From: Microbacterium murale
Lineage (GTDB): Bacteria; Actinomycetota; Actinomycetes; Actinomycetales; Microbacteriaceae
Assembly (NCBI RefSeq): GCF_030815955.1
Contig: NZ_JAUSXK010000001.1
Coordinates: 124,001 to 188,000, forward strand
Direction of reading: 5' to 3'
DNA: 64,000 nucleotides
Shown here: positions 8,147 to 17,547 of the stretch, in pieces
How positions within the stretch are numbered: position 1 is the stretch's first letter
Layout of the letters: every line of letters begins with the position of its first letter
Translations under genes and position numbers: made by a program
Notes under the pieces: generated by a model
Seen by the model: the letters and a program-made list of their open reading frames with translations, nothing else
Told to the model about the DNA's origin: nothing
Database searches by the model: none

Positions 8147-9976
8147 GTGGTTCAATTCGAAGTTCCCGCGATCGTCCCTGCTGATCCCGATGCGAACATC
8201 ACCGACCTGCTTGCCAAGCGCGTCGAAGCCACTCCCGACCGGGCACTGTTCTCGGTGCCCAACGGTGACGGGTGGAGTGACATCAGTGCCGCCGACTTCC
8301 AGACCGCCGTGATCGCCCTGGCCAAAGGCTTCGTGGCTGTGGGGATCCAGCCAGGTGAGAAGGTCGGATTCCTCGCGCGAACCACGTATGAGTGGACGTT
8401 GGTCGACTTCGCGCTGTTCTATGCCGGGGCCGTCATGGTGCCGATCTACGAGACCAGCTCCCCCTCGCAGATCCAATGGATCCTCGAAGACTCCGGAGCG
8501 ACTGCGCTCATCGTCGAATCGGCCAGTCACTTCGCCAAGTTCGACGAGGTCCGAGGCGACCTTCCGCTGATCCGCGAGGTCTGGCAGCTGCACGTCGGAG
8601 CCATAGACTCACTCACCGCTGCCGGGGTCGCGATCGAGGATGCCGAGATCGAGCGTCGTCGCAACATCGCTGTCGGATCCGACATCGCCACCCTCATCTA
8701 CACCTCCGGTTCGACCGGTCGCCCCAAGGGCTGTGTGCTGACGCACAGCAACTTCGTCGAACTCTGCCGCAACTCCGCAAAGTCGCTCAATGCCGTCGTG
8801 GAGACGCCGGGAGCCTCAACGCTGCTGTTCATCACCACGGCGCACATCTTCGCGCGGTTCATCTCGCACCTCAACATCCACGCCGGCGTGCGCACGGGAC
8901 ATCAGCCCGACACGAAGCAGCTGCTGCCTGCCTTGGGCTCGTTCAAACCGACCTTCCTCCTCGCGGTGCCTCGCGTTTTCGAGAAGGTCTACAACTCGGC
9001 GGAGCAGAAGGCCGAGGCCGGCGGCAAAGGCAAGATCTTCCGGGCCGCCGCCGCTGCCGCGGTCGAGCACTCCCGCCTGCTCGAAGAGGGCAAGAAGATT
9101 CCGCTCGGGCTCAGGATCAAGTTCGCGCTGTTCGACAAGCTGGTCTACAGCAAACTCCGCGCGGCCATGGGTGGAAACATCGTCTATGCCGTCTCCGGCT
9201 CTGCTCCTCTCGGGCCGCGCCTCGGACACTTCTTCCACAGCCTCGGCGTCGTGATCCTGGAAGGCTACGGACTCACCGAGACGACAGCGCCTGCAACGGT
9301 GAACCTCGCCGACAAGTCGAAGATCGGAACCGTCGGCCCCGCGCTCCCCGGCGTCGGGGTGCGGCTCGCCGATGACGGCGAGATCGAAGTCAAGGGCATC
9401 AACGTCTTCAAGGAGTATTGGAACAATCCGGAAGCCACCGCCGAGGCGTTCCACGACGGCTGGTTCCGTACCGGTGACATCGGCAGCTTCGACTCGGAGG
9501 GATTCCTCACCGTCACCGGCCGCAAGAAGGAGATCATCGTCACGGCGGGCGGCAAGAACGTCGCACCGGCTGCACTCGAGGATCCGATCCGCGCCAACCC
9601 GATCGTCGGTCAGGTCGTGGTCGTCGGCGACCAGAAGCCGTTCATCTCTGCGCTGATCACCCTGGACTCCGAGATGTTGCCGACATGGCTCGGCAACAAC
9701 GGCCTCTCGACCGGAATGACTCTGGCTGAGGCTTCGAAGAACGAAGCCGTCCGCGCAGAAGTGCAGAAGGCCGTGGACATCGCGAACAGCAATGTGTCGC
9801 GTGCTGAATCGATCCGGAAGTTCACGATCCTCGAGACCGAGTGGACCGAGGACAGCGGACACCTCACGCCGAAGATGTCGATCAAGCGCAACGTGATCAT
9901 GGCGGACTTCGCCGACGAGGTCGCGGCGATCTATGACGAGCCGGTCAACACGACCAACGTCGCGATCGGCGGCTGA
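8147..9976 (+). CDS. fadD15: Long-chain fatty acid--CoA ligase (FadD15-like)
   Basis: A 609-aa ANL-superfamily enzyme that activates fatty acids to acyl-AMP and then acyl-CoA. The P-loop TLIYTSGSTGRPKG is near residue 180. The motif ILEGYGLTET near residue 370 and the hinge region GWFRTGDIGSFDSEGFLTVTGR near residue 440-460 are clear. The GTG start at 8147 has GAAGGAG 5 nt upstream; the -10 box TAGACT is at 8101-8106, giving a leader of about 35 nt. It is divergent from the acyltransferase gene. Both concern acyl lipids, and the order matches Rv2182c-Rv2187 in mycobacteria. Chain-length preference cannot be read from the sequence. Confidence 0.93.
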   Translation: MVQFEVPAIVPADPDANITDLLAKRVEATPDRALFSVPNGDGWSDISAADFQTAVIALAKGFVAVGIQPGEKVGFLARTTYEWTLVDFALFYAGAVMVPIYETSSPSQIQWILEDSGATALIVESASHFAKFDEVRGDLPLIREVWQLHVGAIDSLTAAGVAIEDAEIERRRNIAVGSDIATLIYTSGSTGRPKGCVLTHSNFVELCRNSAKSLNAVVETPGASTLLFITTAHIFARFISHLNIHAGVRTGHQPDTKQLLPALGSFKPTFLLAVPRVFEKVYNSAEQKAEAGGKGKIFRAAAAAAVEHSRLLEEGKKIPLGLRIKFALFDKLVYSKLRAAMGGNIVYAVSGSAPLGPRLGHFFHSLGVVILEGYGLTETTAPATVNLADKSKIGTVGPALPGVGVRLADDGEIEVKGINVFKEYWNNPEATAEAFHDGWFRTGDIGSFDSEGFLTVTGRKKEIIVTAGGKNVAPAALEDPIRANPIVGQVVVVGDQKPFISALITLDSEMLPTWLGNNGLSTGMTLAEASKNEAVRAEVQKAVDIANSNVSRAESIRKFTILETEWTEDSGHLTPKMSIKRNVIMADFADEVAAIYDEPVNTTNVAIGG

Positions 9977-9986
9977 GCAGTCACAC

Positions 9987-10020
9987 GAGAAATGGCCCCG
10001 CCTCGGCGGGGCCATTTCTC
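9987..10020. terminator. Bidirectional terminator between acyl-CoA ligase and def
   Basis: A 16-bp perfect inverted repeat (GAGAAATGGCCCCGCC and its complement) with a 2-nt centre. It ends 3 nt before the convergent def stop codon. The AAAT/ATTT outer part gives U-rich ends on both strands. Confidence 0.85.
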
Positions 10021-10022
10021 AT

Positions 10023-10514
10023 TCAGAACCAGTCGCTCTCGCGCACCTCGCGCATGGCGATCTTGCGATCCTCCGGCGAGAGCCGGGTGAGATAGAGCGT
10101 GCCGTCGAGGTGGTCCGTCTCGTGCTGGAGAGCCTGAGCGAGCAAGCCCTCTCCCTCGAGCACCAGCGGATTGCCGTCGAGGTCGATGCCCTCGACGCGC
10201 GCCCAGGGGTGGCGGAGAGCGTCATGCCAGAGGCCCGGCACCGAGAGGCATCCTTCTCCCGTTGGCACCGGCTCACCGCGCACCTCGGTCAGCACCGGGT
10301 TGAGCACATAGCCGACGTCGCCATCGATGTTGTAGCTGAAGGCTCGCGCTGCCACGCCGATCTGCGGCGCGGCGACACCGGCGCGGCCGGGCAGCTCGAC
10401 ACTGTCGATGAGGTCGGCGACGAGCGCTCGTACTCCGTCGTCGATCTCACCGATCGGTGCGCACACGGTTCGCAGTACGGGGTCACCGAAGACCCTGATC
10501 TCGCGAGCAGTCAT
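10023..10514 (-). CDS. def: Peptide deformylase
   Basis: A 163-aa metalloenzyme that removes the N-formyl group from nascent proteins. All three family motifs are present: GRAGVAAPQ (near residue 43-51), EGCLS (near 88-92, metal-binding Cys) and QHETDH (near 130-135, two metal-binding His and the catalytic Glu). The ATG overlaps the stop codon of the upstream MinD-like gene by one base (TGATG), so the two are translationally coupled. Many actinobacteria have two def genes, so this may not be the only copy. Confidence 0.96.
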   Translation of the reverse strand: MTAREIRVFGDPVLRTVCAPIGEIDDGVRALVADLIDSVELPGRAGVAAPQIGVAARAFSYNIDGDVGYVLNPVLTEVRGEPVPTGEGCLSVPGLWHDALRHPWARVEGIDLDGNPLVLEGEGLLAQALQHETDHLDGTLYLTRLSPEDRKIAMREVRESDWF

Positions 10515-12424
10515 CAGGCGGCGCTCGCGCGAAGACCCTCGACGAGGGATGCGGCCAGCTCGCGAGCCGCCTGTCGCGTCTCAGGCTGCAGGTTGGCGAA
10601 CACGATCGCTCCACCGCCGGCGATCTGCGAGTCGTACGGCATGCGAACCACGCTCTTCGCACGTGTGGCGAAGTGAGCCTCCAGCTCGTTCAGCCGGACG
10701 AGCGGGCTGCCCGGCGTCGATTGGTTGAGGACCACGATCGAGCGCCGTGCCAGCTCTGCATAGCCGTTCGTCTCCAGCCAGGTCAGGGTCTCGGACGCGA
10801 GGCGTGCCTCATCGACACTGAGCCCGGAGACGATGATGAGCTGGTCGGCGAGGTCGAGGGTGGCTCCCATGACGGAGTGCACGATGCCGGTGCCGGTGTC
10901 GGTCAGAACGAGAGAGTAGTAGTGCGCCGCGACATCCGCGACGTCCCGGTAATCGTCGTCGCTGAATGCTTCGGCGATACGAGGATCCGCGTCAGAGGCG
11001 AGCACGTCGAGCCGCGTGGCATCCCGCACGACGATCGACGAGACGTCGTGATACCCCTTCACCTCGTCATGGATGCGCACGAGGTCGCGCACAGACTTGT
11101 TGTGCGTGCGAACGATGCGGTCGGCCAGCGTACCTCGGTCGGGGTTGGCATCCACCGCGATCACGCGGTCATCACGGGCATCCGCCAGCGCCATGCCGAG
11201 CAGCGCCGTGATGGTCGTCTTTCCGACGCCGCCCTTGCGCGACAGCACCGGCACGAAACGCGCGCCGCCCGCGAGCGGTGCGGAGATCCGTGCGGTGAGT
11301 GCCTTGCGAGCACGAGCGCGCTTGCCGTCGCCGATGTTGATGCGCCGCCCTGAGGCCGCGTACAGGAAATGACTCCACGCACCCTCCGGCTCCGGCTTCG
11401 TGACCTGGTGGGGATCGAGCAGCCGGTCAGCCGTCAAGAGATCGGCGGACTCGCGCGTCGACTGCCCCAGCTGGTCGCCGAGCCGCTTCGAGGTCAGGGC
11501 GACCTCGGGTCGGGAGACGGCCGGTCGCTGCGTGATCGCCGTCGCCGCCGGCTTATCGACCGACTTCGGAGCCTCTTCGGAATTCTTCACAGTCTCGTTC
11601 TTCGCTTTCTCTGCCGGAACGGATGCCGTGGGCACCGGCGTCGGCGATGCTGTGGCATCCTGCTTCAATGCGGCGGCGATCCACGCCGTCGTGGCGCTCT
11701 CCCCACGCCGTGCGGGCTCACGGGATGGCGGCTCGGCGTCGGACGCCTGCTCTGGCTCGACCGCTGATTCGGGAGCCGGTTCGGGCTCTGGCGTCTGTAC
11801 ACGCGCCGGTTCAGGCTTCGGCTCGGGCGCAGCACCGGACGTACCGGAGGTCGCGGTTTGAGCGCGCGGCTTCTTCTTGGGCTTCGGCTTGACCTTCGAT
11901 TCGGGCCCTGCAGGATTCGCCGCGGCGATGATGACAGGGTCCACGATCACGTCAGCAGTCACGGCGGAAGTACCTTCATCCGAGGTCGCACTCGTCGAAT
12001 CACCGGTCGCCACCTCGGGCTCGCCCGCGGGCTCCGAATCCGATGCGGGCTCGGGCTCGACGATGCCCTCCACGATCATTTCGCCTGGCGCGTCCAGCTG
12101 GTCTGCGGACAACTTGCCGGCGGATTCCTCCGCCGGCAGCTCGATGACGATGCCGATCCTGTCGTCATGGATCCGACCGACATTCACGTCAGTCGCCGCT
12201 ACCGCTGCGACGTCGAGCGGCGGGTCGACGATGAGCTCCGAGAGGATCTCACCGTCCACCACTGCGTCGTCCACGAGGTCATCGTCCTCGTCCTGGGGAA
12301 GCGCAACGCTCACCTGCGCCGTCTGTCCGAGGATGCCGATACCCGTGGTGTCCAACGAGGCTGCCTCGTCGAGGATGCCGCGGCTGTCGTCCTCCGCGGA
12401 GTCTGATTCATTCTTCGGTGTCAC
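10514..12424 (-). CDS. MinD/ParA-like ATPase with long acidic N-terminal region
   Basis: A 636-aa protein. The first ~350 residues are low-complexity, rich in Asp, Glu, Pro and Ala, with a Lys/Pro patch (KPKPKKKPR) near residue 180; they look disordered. The C-terminal ~250 residues form a deviant Walker ATPase: [10 protein letters not shown] near residue 390, [10 protein letters not shown], and [12 protein letters not shown]. Such ATPases position division, flagellar or secretion complexes, and the acidic extension is common in actinobacterial members. The GTG at 12424 has GGAGT 6 nt upstream. It is coupled to def by a one-base overlap, which may be chance operon packing. The cellular role is not known. 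Confidence 0.8.
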   Translation of the reverse strand: MTPKNESDSAEDDSRGILDEAASLDTTGIGILGQTAQVSVALPQDEDDDLVDDAVVDGEILSELIVDPPLDVAAVAATDVNVGRIHDDRIGIVIELPAEESAGKLSADQLDAPGEMIVEGIVEPEPASDSEPAGEPEVATGDSTSATSDEGTSAVTADVIVDPVIIAAANPAGPESKVKPKPKKKPRAQTATSGTSGAAPEPKPEPARVQTPEPEPAPESAVEPEQASDAEPPSREPARRGESATTAWIAAALKQDATASPTPVPTASVPAEKAKNETVKNSEEAPKSVDKPAATAITQRPAVSRPEVALTSKRLGDQLGQSTRESADLLTADRLLDPHQVTKPEPEGAWSHFLYAASGRRINIGDGKRARARKALTARISAPLAGGARFVPVLSRKGGVGKTTITALLGMALADARDDRVIAVDANPDRGTLADRIVRTHNKSVRDLVRIHDEVKGYHDVSSIVVRDATRLDVLASDADPRIAEAFSDDDYRDVADVAAHYYSLVLTDTGTGIVHSVMGATLDLADQLIIVSGLSVDEARLASETLTWLETNGYAELARRSIVVLNQSTPGSPLVRLNELEAHFATRAKSVVRMPYDSQIAGGGAIVFANLQPETRQAARELAASLVEGLRASAA

Positions 12425-12466
12425 TGTGTCACTCCAAGCTTGTGCGAGCGTGTCGCCCGCCCAAGG

Positions 12467-15400
12467 TTACTGGGCAGGACGTATGACGACCAAAAGGTCT
12501 CCAGCATCCACCTGCTGAGTGACACCGATCGCAAGCCGTTCGACGATGCCGTCCACGGGAGCGGTGATGGCCGCTTCCATCTTCATGGCCTCGATGGATG
12601 CGACGGGCTCGCCGGCACGCACTGCGTCGCCGACCTCGACCTTCAGCGAGACCACACCCGAGAACGGCGCTGCCACCTGACCGGGCTTGGAGGTATCGGC
12701 CTTCTCGACTTCGTGCGCATCGACCGAGATCGATCGATCCCGCACGAACACCGGGCGCAGCTGCCCGTTCAGCGTCGTCATGACGGTGCGCATGCCGCGA
12801 TCATCCGCTTCGCCGATGGCTTCGAGCCCGACGTACAGCTGCACGCCGCGGTCGATCTCCACGAGATGCTCCTGTCCCTGCACGAGACCGTAAAGGTAGT
12901 CGCTCGTGTCGAGGACCGAGAGGTCTCCGAACACCTCGCGCTGCTGTGCGAATTCGCGCGTCGGCGCGGGGAACAGCAGTTCGTTCAGCCGCTGTCGACG
13001 TTCCAGGCTGGAACCGGCAAGCGCCCTTTCGTCGTCAGCGGAGAGCTCGGTGAGACCGGTGCGCACTTCGCGCCCGGCGAGCACCTTGGTGCGGAACGGT
13101 TCGGGCCATCCTCCTGGGAGGTCGCCCAGCTCGCCCGCCATGAATCCGACGACGGAGTCCGGCACATCGTACTTCTCGGGGTTCGCCTCGAAGTCGGCAG
13201 GATCCGCACGCACCGCAGCGAGGTGCAGGGCGAGATCGCCGACGACCTTCGATGACGGCGTCACCTTGGGGACACGGCCGAGGATGCGGTCGGCGGCGGC
13301 GTACATGTCCTCGATGAGTTCGAAGTCATCCGCGAGTCCCAGGGCCTTGGCCTGCTGGCGCAGGTTCGACAGCTGCCCGCCCGGGATCTCGTGGTGGTAC
13401 ACGCGACCGGTGGGACCGGGCAGGCCGGACTCGAACGGCGCGTACTGGTTGCGCACCGCCTCCCAGTAGGGCTCGAGATCCGAGACCGCGTCCAGGTCGA
13501 TTCCGCTGTCGCGATCGGTGTGCGCCAGCGCCGCCACGAGCGACGACAACGAAGGCTGGCTCGTCGTACCGGACAGCGGTGCGGAAGCCGCATCCACCGC
13601 GTCGACGCCTGCGTTGCTGGCCGCGAGCAGGGTGGCGAGCTGGCCACCGGGGGTGTCGTGCGTGTGCAGGTGCACCGGTAGGTCGAAACGCTCGCGCAGC
13701 GCCGTGACGAGCTTCGCAGCCGCCGCGGGCCGCAGCAGTCCTGCCATGTCCTTGATGGCGAGCACATGCGCCCCGGCATCCACGATCTGCTCGGCGAGAC
13801 CGAGGTAGTAGTCCAGCGTGTACAGGTCCTCGGCCGGGTTCAGCAGATCCCCCGTGTAGCACAGCGCGACCTCGGCGATCGAAGTGCCGGTGGCACGTAC
13901 GGCATCGATCGCCGGACGCATCTGAGAGACGTCGTTGAGGGCGTCGAAGATGCGGAAGATGTCGACACCGCTTGCCGCGGCCTCGGCCACGAAGGCCTCG
14001 GTGACCGCGGTCGGGTACGGCGTGTATCCGACCGTGTTGCGCCCGCGCAGCAGCATCTGGATATTGATGTTCGGCAGGGCCGCGCGCAGCTTGTCGAGTC
14101 GTTCCCACGGGTCTTCACCGAGGAATCGCAGCGCGACGTCGTAGGTCGCTCCTCCCCATGCCTCGACCGACAGCAGCCCTGGGGTGAGCTGCGCGAGATA
14201 CGGGGCAGCGGCCACGAGGTCACGCGTGCGCACTCGTGTGGCCAGCAGGGACTGGTGCGCATCGCGGAACGTGGTGTCCGTGATGGCCAATGCGCTCTGC
14301 TCGCGCAGGCTCATGGCGAACCCATCGGGCCCCAGCTCGAGCAGACGCTGACGCGAACCCGGGATCGGCTCGGCACTCAAGTCGATGCTCGGCAGCTTGG
14401 ACACCGGGTCGGCGACACCGGGGTGTGCACCGTTCGGCTTGTTGACGGTGACATCGACCAGCCAGTTCAGCAGTCGCGTGCCGCGGTCCTTCGAGACCCG
14501 ACCGCGCAGCAGATCCGGACGCTCATCGATGAACGACGTGCTGACGTCGCCGGCGATGAACGCCTCGTCCTCGAGCAGCGCCTGAAGGAACGGGATGTTC
14601 GTGGAGACGCCGCGAATGCGGAACTCCGCCAGCGCACGGCGCGCGCGGCCGACGGCAGCCTCGAAGTCACGCCCTCGACAGGTGAGCTTGGAGAGCATCG
14701 AGTCGAAATGAGGGCTGATCTGCGCGCCCTGGTGCACCGTGCCACCATCGAGGCGGATGCCGGCGCCGCCGGGCGAGCGGTATGTGGTGATCTTGCCCGT
14801 GTCCGGACGGAACCCCTGCGTCGGATCCTCGGTCGTGATTCGGCACTGCAGTGCCGCGCCGCGCAGACGGATGTCGCCCTGCTGCAGTCCGAGTTCGGCG
14901 AGTGTCTCTCCGGCGGCGATGCGCATCTGCGACTGCACGAGGTCGACGTCGGTGACTTCCTCGGTCACGGTGTGCTCCACCTGGATGCGCGGGTTCATTT
15001 CGATGAAGACGACTTCACCGGTGCGCTCCCCCGCCGTCTCGAGCAGGAACTCCACGGTGCCTGCGTTCTCATAGCCGATCGAACGGGCGAACGCGATCGC
15101 ATATCCGTGCAGGGCCTCGCGGATGCTGTCATCGAGGTTCGGAGCCGGCGCGATCTCCACGACCTTCTGATGCCGACGCTGAACAGAGCAGTCCCGCTCG
15201 AACAGGTGCACGGTCTCACCGGTCTTGTCGGCGAGGATCTGGACCTCGATGTGACGAGGCCGAACGACCGCCTGCTCGAGGAACATCCGGGCGTCGCCGA
15301 AGGCGCTCTCGGCTTCGCGCATGGCCTCGGCAAGAGCAGGAGCGAGTTCGCCCTTGGTCTCGACACGGCGCATGCCGCGGCCTCCGCCGCCGGCGACGGC

Positions 15401-15874
15401 CTTCGCGAACAGCGGGAAGCCGATGTCATCGGCCTGGGCGACGAGCGCATCGACGTCGGACGAGGCTTCTGTGGATCGCAGCACGGGAACGCCGGCCTCG
15501 ATCGCGTGATGCTTCGCCTCGACCTTGTTGCCGGCCATCTCGAGTACCTTCGACGGCGGGCCGACGAAGACGATTCCGTTCGCCGCTGCCTTCTCTGCAA
15601 GCTCAGGATTCTCGGAGAGGAAGCCGTAACCGGGGTAGATCGCGTCGGCCCCGGATTCGAGTGCCACGCGGATGATCTCGTCGACGTCGAGGTAGGCGCG
15701 CACCGGGTGGCCGCGCTCGCCGATCTCGTATGCCTCATCGGCCTTGAGCCGATGCTGAGAACCCCGGTCCTCGTAGGGGAACACCGCGACTGTGCGCGCT
15801 CCGACTTCGAAAGCGGCTCTGAACGCACGGATCGCGATCTCACCGCGGTTGGCCACAAGGATCTTCTGGAACAT
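12467..15874 (-). CDS. pyc: Pyruvate carboxylase
   Basis: A 1135-aa biotin enzyme that makes oxaloacetate from pyruvate, bicarbonate and ATP, refilling the TCA cycle. The order is biotin carboxylase (ILVANRGEIAIRAFRAA at the start, GGGGRGMRRV near residue 165), carboxyltransferase (TDTTFRDAHQSLLATRVRT near residue 535, metal-binding HLHTHDTPGG near 735), and the biotinyl domain with EAMKM, whose Lys is near residue 1098. The ATG at 15874 has AGAGG 6 nt upstream; a GTG two codons earlier is less likely. It is divergent from parA, and a TAGGCT -10 box reads toward pyc at 15943-15948. The full length and all motifs are intact. Confidence 0.97.
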   Translation of the reverse strand: MFQKILVANRGEIAIRAFRAAFEVGARTVAVFPYEDRGSQHRLKADEAYEIGERGHPVRAYLDVDEIIRVALESGADAIYPGYGFLSENPELAEKAAANGIVFVGPPSKVLEMAGNKVEAKHHAIEAGVPVLRSTEASSDVDALVAQADDIGFPLFAKAVAGGGGRGMRRVETKGELAPALAEAMREAESAFGDARMFLEQAVVRPRHIEVQILADKTGETVHLFERDCSVQRRHQKVVEIAPAPNLDDSIREALHGYAIAFARSIGYENAGTVEFLLETAGERTGEVVFIEMNPRIQVEHTVTEEVTDVDLVQSQMRIAAGETLAELGLQQGDIRLRGAALQCRITTEDPTQGFRPDTGKITTYRSPGGAGIRLDGGTVHQGAQISPHFDSMLSKLTCRGRDFEAAVGRARRALAEFRIRGVSTNIPFLQALLEDEAFIAGDVSTSFIDERPDLLRGRVSKDRGTRLLNWLVDVTVNKPNGAHPGVADPVSKLPSIDLSAEPIPGSRQRLLELGPDGFAMSLREQSALAITDTTFRDAHQSLLATRVRTRDLVAAAPYLAQLTPGLLSVEAWGGATYDVALRFLGEDPWERLDKLRAALPNINIQMLLRGRNTVGYTPYPTAVTEAFVAEAAASGVDIFRIFDALNDVSQMRPAIDAVRATGTSIAEVALCYTGDLLNPAEDLYTLDYYLGLAEQIVDAGAHVLAIKDMAGLLRPAAAAKLVTALRERFDLPVHLHTHDTPGGQLATLLAASNAGVDAVDAASAPLSGTTSQPSLSSLVAALAHTDRDSGIDLDAVSDLEPYWEAVRNQYAPFESGLPGPTGRVYHHEIPGGQLSNLRQQAKALGLADDFELIEDMYAAADRILGRVPKVTPSSKVVGDLALHLAAVRADPADFEANPEKYDVPDSVVGFMAGELGDLPGGWPEPFRTKVLAGREVRTGLTELSADDERALAGSSLERRQRLNELLFPAPTREFAQQREVFGDLSVLDTSDYLYGLVQGQEHLVEIDRGVQLYVGLEAIGEADDRGMRTVMTTLNGQLRPVFVRDRSISVDAHEVEKADTSKPGQVAAPFSGVVSLKVEVGDAVRAGEPVASIEAMKMEAAITAPVDGIVERLAIGVTQQVDAGDLLVVIRPAQ

Positions 15875-15958
15875 GCACACCTCTGATGACTCGTTGTACG
15901 CCGTTTTCGACGCTCACGGGGCGGGGCTGAGTGTTCTCCAAGCCTAGGGGAAGGTAAC

Positions 15959-16780
15959 GTGGTGTCCGTGCACGTACTCAGCGTCAGCTCTCTCAAGGGA
16001 GGCGTCGGCAAGACGACCGTGACTCTCGGACTGGCCTCAGCGGCCTTCGCCCGAGGCGTCCGGACCCTCGTCGTCGACCTCGATCCGCAATCCGATGTGT
16101 CCACAGGGATGGACATCCAGGTGGCCGGCCGGCTCAATATCGCCGACGTCCTGGCGAACCCGAAGGAGAAGGTCGTCCGTCAGGCGATCACATCCAGCGG
16201 CTGGGCGAAGGTGCACCCCGGCACGATCGACGTGCTCATCGGCAGCCCTTCGGCCATCAACTTCGACGGCCCGCACCCCAGCGTGCGCGACGTCTGGAAG
16301 CTCGAAGAGGCACTGGCTGCAGTCGAGAGCGACTACGACCTCGTTCTGGTCGACTGCGCACCCTCGTTGAACGCCCTCACCCGCACGGCCTGGGCCGCGA
16401 GCGATCGCGTCATCGTCGTCACCGAGCCCGGATTGTTCTCCGTGGCTGCCGCCGACCGCGCATTGCGCGCGATCGAGGAGATCCGCCGCGGCCTCTCCCC
16501 CCGTCTTCAGCCGCTCGGCATCGTCGTGAACCGCGTGCGCCCGCAGTCGATCGAGCACCAGTTCCGCATCAAGGAGCTGCGCGACATGTTCGGCCCGCTG
16601 GTGCTCTCCCCTCAGCTGCCTGAACGCACGTCGCTGCAGCAGGCACAGGGCGCGGCCAAGCCGCTGCACATCTGGCCAGGAGACTCCGCTCAGGAGCTCG
16701 CCGCCGACTTCGACCTGCTGCTGGACCGGATCGTCCGCACTGGTCGCGTCCCCGTCCCCGAGAGCGGCGCCCAAGCCTGA
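15959..16780 (+). CDS. Orphan ParA family ATPase
   Basis: A 273-aa ParA-type ATPase starting near a KGGVGKTT P-loop (residues ~12-21). It carries the DLDPQSDVSTG motif near residue 40 and VDCAPSLNALTRTA near residue 136. No parB gene follows and the main parAB locus is usually near oriC, so this is an orphan copy. It lies head to head with pyc and is followed by a terminator, then the two MerR genes and garA on the other strand. This arrangement recurs in Microbacteriaceae. The GTG at 15959 follows GGGGAAGG by 5 nt. Such orphan ParA proteins may place complexes at poles or on the nucleoid, but its cargo is unknown. Confidence 0.88.
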   Translation: MVSVHVLSVSSLKGGVGKTTVTLGLASAAFARGVRTLVVDLDPQSDVSTGMDIQVAGRLNIADVLANPKEKVVRQAITSSGWAKVHPGTIDVLIGSPSAINFDGPHPSVRDVWKLEEALAAVESDYDLVLVDCAPSLNALTRTAWAASDRVIVVTEPGLFSVAAADRALRAIEEIRRGLSPRLQPLGIVVNRVRPQSIEHQFRIKELRDMFGPLVLSPQLPERTSLQQAQGAAKPLHIWPGDSAQELAADFDLLLDRIVRTGRVPVPESGAQA

Positions 16781-16796
16781 TCCGGCTCATACGAAG

Positions 16797-16827
16797 AACG
16801 CGCCCAGCATCGCTGAGCGCGTTTTTT
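16797..16827 (+). terminator. Terminator of parA-like gene
   Basis: The stem AACGCGCCCAGC / GCTGAGCGCGTT (one mismatch) with a 3-nt loop is followed by a run of T ending at 16827. Confidence 0.9.
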
Positions 16828-16837
16828 AGTGGCCGAG

Positions 16838-16932
16838 GTCAGGCGCGGTACGCCTGGCGCGATGTGGGCCGTCAGGCGCTACGCCTGACGCGACGTGCAC
16901 CGTCAGGCGGTACGCCTGGCGCGACGTGCACC
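16838..16932. repeat. Three tandem ~31-bp palindromic repeats
   Basis: Copies lie at 16838-16870 (33 bp, most diverged), 16871-16901 and 16902-16932. Each begins GTCAGGCG, contains the palindrome CAGGCG-N2-CGCCTG (N4 in copy 1) and ends CGCGACGTGCACC (copy 1 differs). The third copy is the 3' end of the MerR gene that stops at 16903, coding for its GARRARRTA tail. The others lie in the gap after the parA terminator. Confidence 0.85.
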
Positions 16933-17448
16933 GAGTTCATCGACCGGGTCGGGCGAGGTGGGGTCGAATTCGACGAGCGTCGACTCGACTTCGCGCAGGA
17001 CCTTGCCGACGGCGATGCCGAAGACGCCCTGGCCACGGCTGACGAGGTCGATGACCTCATCGTTCGACGTGCACAGGTAGACGGATGCTCCGTCACTCAT
17101 GAGTGTGGTTCCCGCCAGATCGCGGATGCCGGAGGCACGAAGCTGATCGACAGCGGTGCGGATCTGCTGCAACGAGATCCCGGTGTCGAGCAGTCGCTTG
17201 ACGAGCTTGAGCACGAGGATGTCACGGAACCCGTAGAGACGCTGCGAGCCGGATCCACTGGCACCGCGGACAGTAGGTTCGACCAGCTCGGTGCGGGCCC
17301 AGTAATCGAGCTGTCGGTATGTGATCCCCGCGGCGCGAGCGGCCACCGCACCGCGGTAGCCGACCTCGTCGTCCATCGCAGGCAGACCGTCCGTGAAGAG
17401 GAGTTCCGTCACGAAGTGCGGGTCGCCTGCTCGCTCATCCGCATTCAT
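16903..17448 (-). CDS. MerR family transcriptional regulator (Rv1830-like)
   Basis: A 181-aa one-domain-plus-helix MerR regulator. The winged helix spans residues ~33-100, with ITYRQLDYWARTELVEP as the recognition region and YGFRDILVLKLVKRLLDTGISLQQIR as the dimer-linking helix. Next to a second MerR gene and an FHA gene, it matches the Rv1827-Rv1830 arrangement of M. tuberculosis, here without the bifunctional nuclease gene. The ATG at 17448 has GGGAGG 7 nt upstream. The last nine residues (GARRARRTA) come from a copy of a 31-bp repeat, so the natural C-terminus may have been extended. Its targets are unknown. Confidence 0.88.
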   Translation of the reverse strand: MNADERAGDPHFVTELLFTDGLPAMDDEVGYRGAVAARAAGITYRQLDYWARTELVEPTVRGASGSGSQRLYGFRDILVLKLVKRLLDTGISLQQIRTAVDQLRASGIRDLAGTTLMSDGASVYLCTSNDEVIDLVSRGQGVFGIAVGKVLREVESTLVEFDPTSPDPVDELGARRARRTA

Positions 17449-17547
17449 ATGAAATCCTCCCTGAAGCATTTAACTCCACGCTAGAGCAGTGCCCCGGCAC
17501 GGGCAATGACATCCGTGCAGCGGCGAAGGTGTGTCGCAACCAGTTCG

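Noticed and set aside
13766..15886. 706-codon plus-strand frame opposite pyc
   Set aside because: Antisense to an intact, conserved pyruvate carboxylase, with no motifs or ribosome site. It is a GC-bias shadow.
16838..16932. Possible CRISPR array
   Set aside because: Three copies of a 31-bp unit stand directly in tandem with no spacers and no cas genes, and one is coding. It is a simple tandem repeat.
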